Shown: positions 63,471 through 64,000 of the stretch, piece by piece
How positions within the stretch are numbered: position 1 is the first letter of the stretch
Layout: each line of letters starts with the position of its first letter
Source of the DNA: Methylococcus sp. EFPC2
GTDB taxonomy: Bacteria; Pseudomonadota; Gammaproteobacteria; Methylococcales; Methylococcaceae
NCBI RefSeq assembly: GCF_016925495.1
Contig: NZ_CP070491.1
Location: 3,534,001 to 3,598,000, forward strand
Direction of reading: 5' to 3'
DNA length: 64,000 nt
Position numbers and translations under genes: made by a program
Notes under the pieces: model-generated
What the model was told of the DNA's origin: nothing
The model's input: the letters and a program-made list of their open reading frames with translations, nothing else
The model's database searches: none

Positions 63471-64000
63471 ATGAGGGAGCCCTCGCGATTTCTGAAAGAC
63501 ATCGTTGAGTTGAGCCGCGAGGCGGGCGGCGAAATACTCAAGATCTACCACTCCAACTTTCGCGTCGCAGAAAAGGACGACCATTCGCCCTTGACCGCGG
63601 CCGATCTGGTTTCCCATCAGCGCCTGTTGCGCGGACTGGAGTCGCTCGCTGCGGTCTATCCCGTGCTGTCGGAAGAATCCGCCGCAGTGCCTTACGCAGA
63701 GCGACAGGCATGGGAGACCTATTGGCTGATCGATCCTTTGGATGGCACCCGCGAATTTGTCAAGCGCAACGGCGAATTCACGGTCAACGTCGCGCTCGTC
63801 CACCAGGGTAAACCGGTGCTGGGCGTCGTCCATGCGCCGGTGCTGGGCGCCTCCTATTTTGCCGCCGAAGGTTGCGGAGCCTTCGTGCAGCGAGGGGATG
63901 ATTTGCCGCACGAGATCGCCGTGCGCACCCCGGCGCCGGCCCGCATCACCGTGGTCGGCAGCCGCTCCCATTGGACGCCCGGCCTGGAGGCTTACCTGGA
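63471..64000 (+). CDS. cysQ: 3'(2'),5'-bisphosphate nucleotidase CysQ, truncated by the window edge
   Basis: A lithium-sensitive inositol-monophosphatase-family enzyme that recycles 3'-phosphoadenosine 5'-phosphate from sulfate assimilation. The first 176 residues are in the window and the frame is open at the edge. Metal-site motifs are VLSEESA and WLIDPLDGTREFVKRNGEFT. ATG 63471 fits the family N-terminus (MREPSRFLKDIVELSREAGG). GTG 63432 in the same frame is an alternative. It pairs divergently with yrfG, a common neighbourhood. Confidence 0.92.
   Translation, partial: MREPSRFLKDIVELSREAGGEILKIYHSNFRVAEKDDHSPLTAADLVSHQRLLRGLESLAAVYPVLSEESAAVPYAERQAWETYWLIDPLDGTREFVKRNGEFTVNVALVHQGKPVLGVVHAPVLGASYFAAEGCGAFVQRGDDLPHEIAVRTPAPARITVVGSRSHWTPGLEAYL

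Overview
The window looks like a stretch of gammaproteobacterial chromosome with high GC content, most likely from a methylotroph or a methanotroph relative (Methylococcales-like). Three things point there. First, a lanthanide-type PQQ methanol dehydrogenase cluster (xoxF-xoxJ-xoxG) is followed by a stand-alone pqqA. Second, the housekeeping order coaBC-dut-algC (long form)-argB is typical of gammaproteobacteria. Third, there is a PEP-CTERM protein and RAYT/REP elements. No methane monooxygenase is in the window, so methane use is not shown. I saw no rRNA, tRNA or CRISPR array.

Layout. 0.1-6.0 kb: a complete tripartite RND efflux operon (lipoprotein adaptor, HAE1 pump, NodT-type outer-membrane factor). 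6.1-14.4 kb: a secreted hypothetical protein, a soluble PAS-PAS chemoreceptor, a lipoprotein alpha/beta hydrolase with an unusual Asp at the nucleophile elbow, and a hybrid histidine kinase (PAS-HisKA-HATPase-REC-HPt). 14.5-15.8 kb: a RAYT transposase bracketed by REP hairpins, plus a broken second RAYT. 15.8-21.8 kb: a minus-strand two-gene unit, a PEP-CTERM protein followed by a 1683-residue Sec-exported RHS protein with a cysteine-rich tip. 21.8-26.2 kb: a gene-poor stretch, xthA, and a Tat-exported phosphocholine-type phospholipase C. 26.2-28.8 kb: an AT-rich island of small unknown genes punctuated by one family of palindromic repeats.

29.8-46.6 kb: the metabolic and metal-uptake heart of the window. 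xoxF, xoxJ and xoxG are followed by a 24-residue pqqA precursor, a decayed TonB-dependent receptor tail and three intact TonB-dependent receptors with STN signalling domains. Two FecI/FecR pairs sit among them. A PepSY-type membrane protein is found as two halves on either side of one fecI-fecR-receptor set, as if that cassette had landed in it. These parts could form a system in which XoxF needs lanthanide and PQQ, and the receptors bring in scarce metal chelates under surface signalling. The link to lanthanide is inference.

46.5-64 kb: mostly core genes: a membrane protein, a transglutaminase-like/TPR lipoprotein, rimO, coaBC, dut, algC, argB, a PhnD-like lipoprotein overlapping a GGDEF/EAL sensor, rho, trxA, a VOC protein, a DUF3500 protein, yrfG, and cysQ running off the right edge. 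Long antisense reading frames opposite GC-rich genes were treated as shadows. Coordinates include stop codons.
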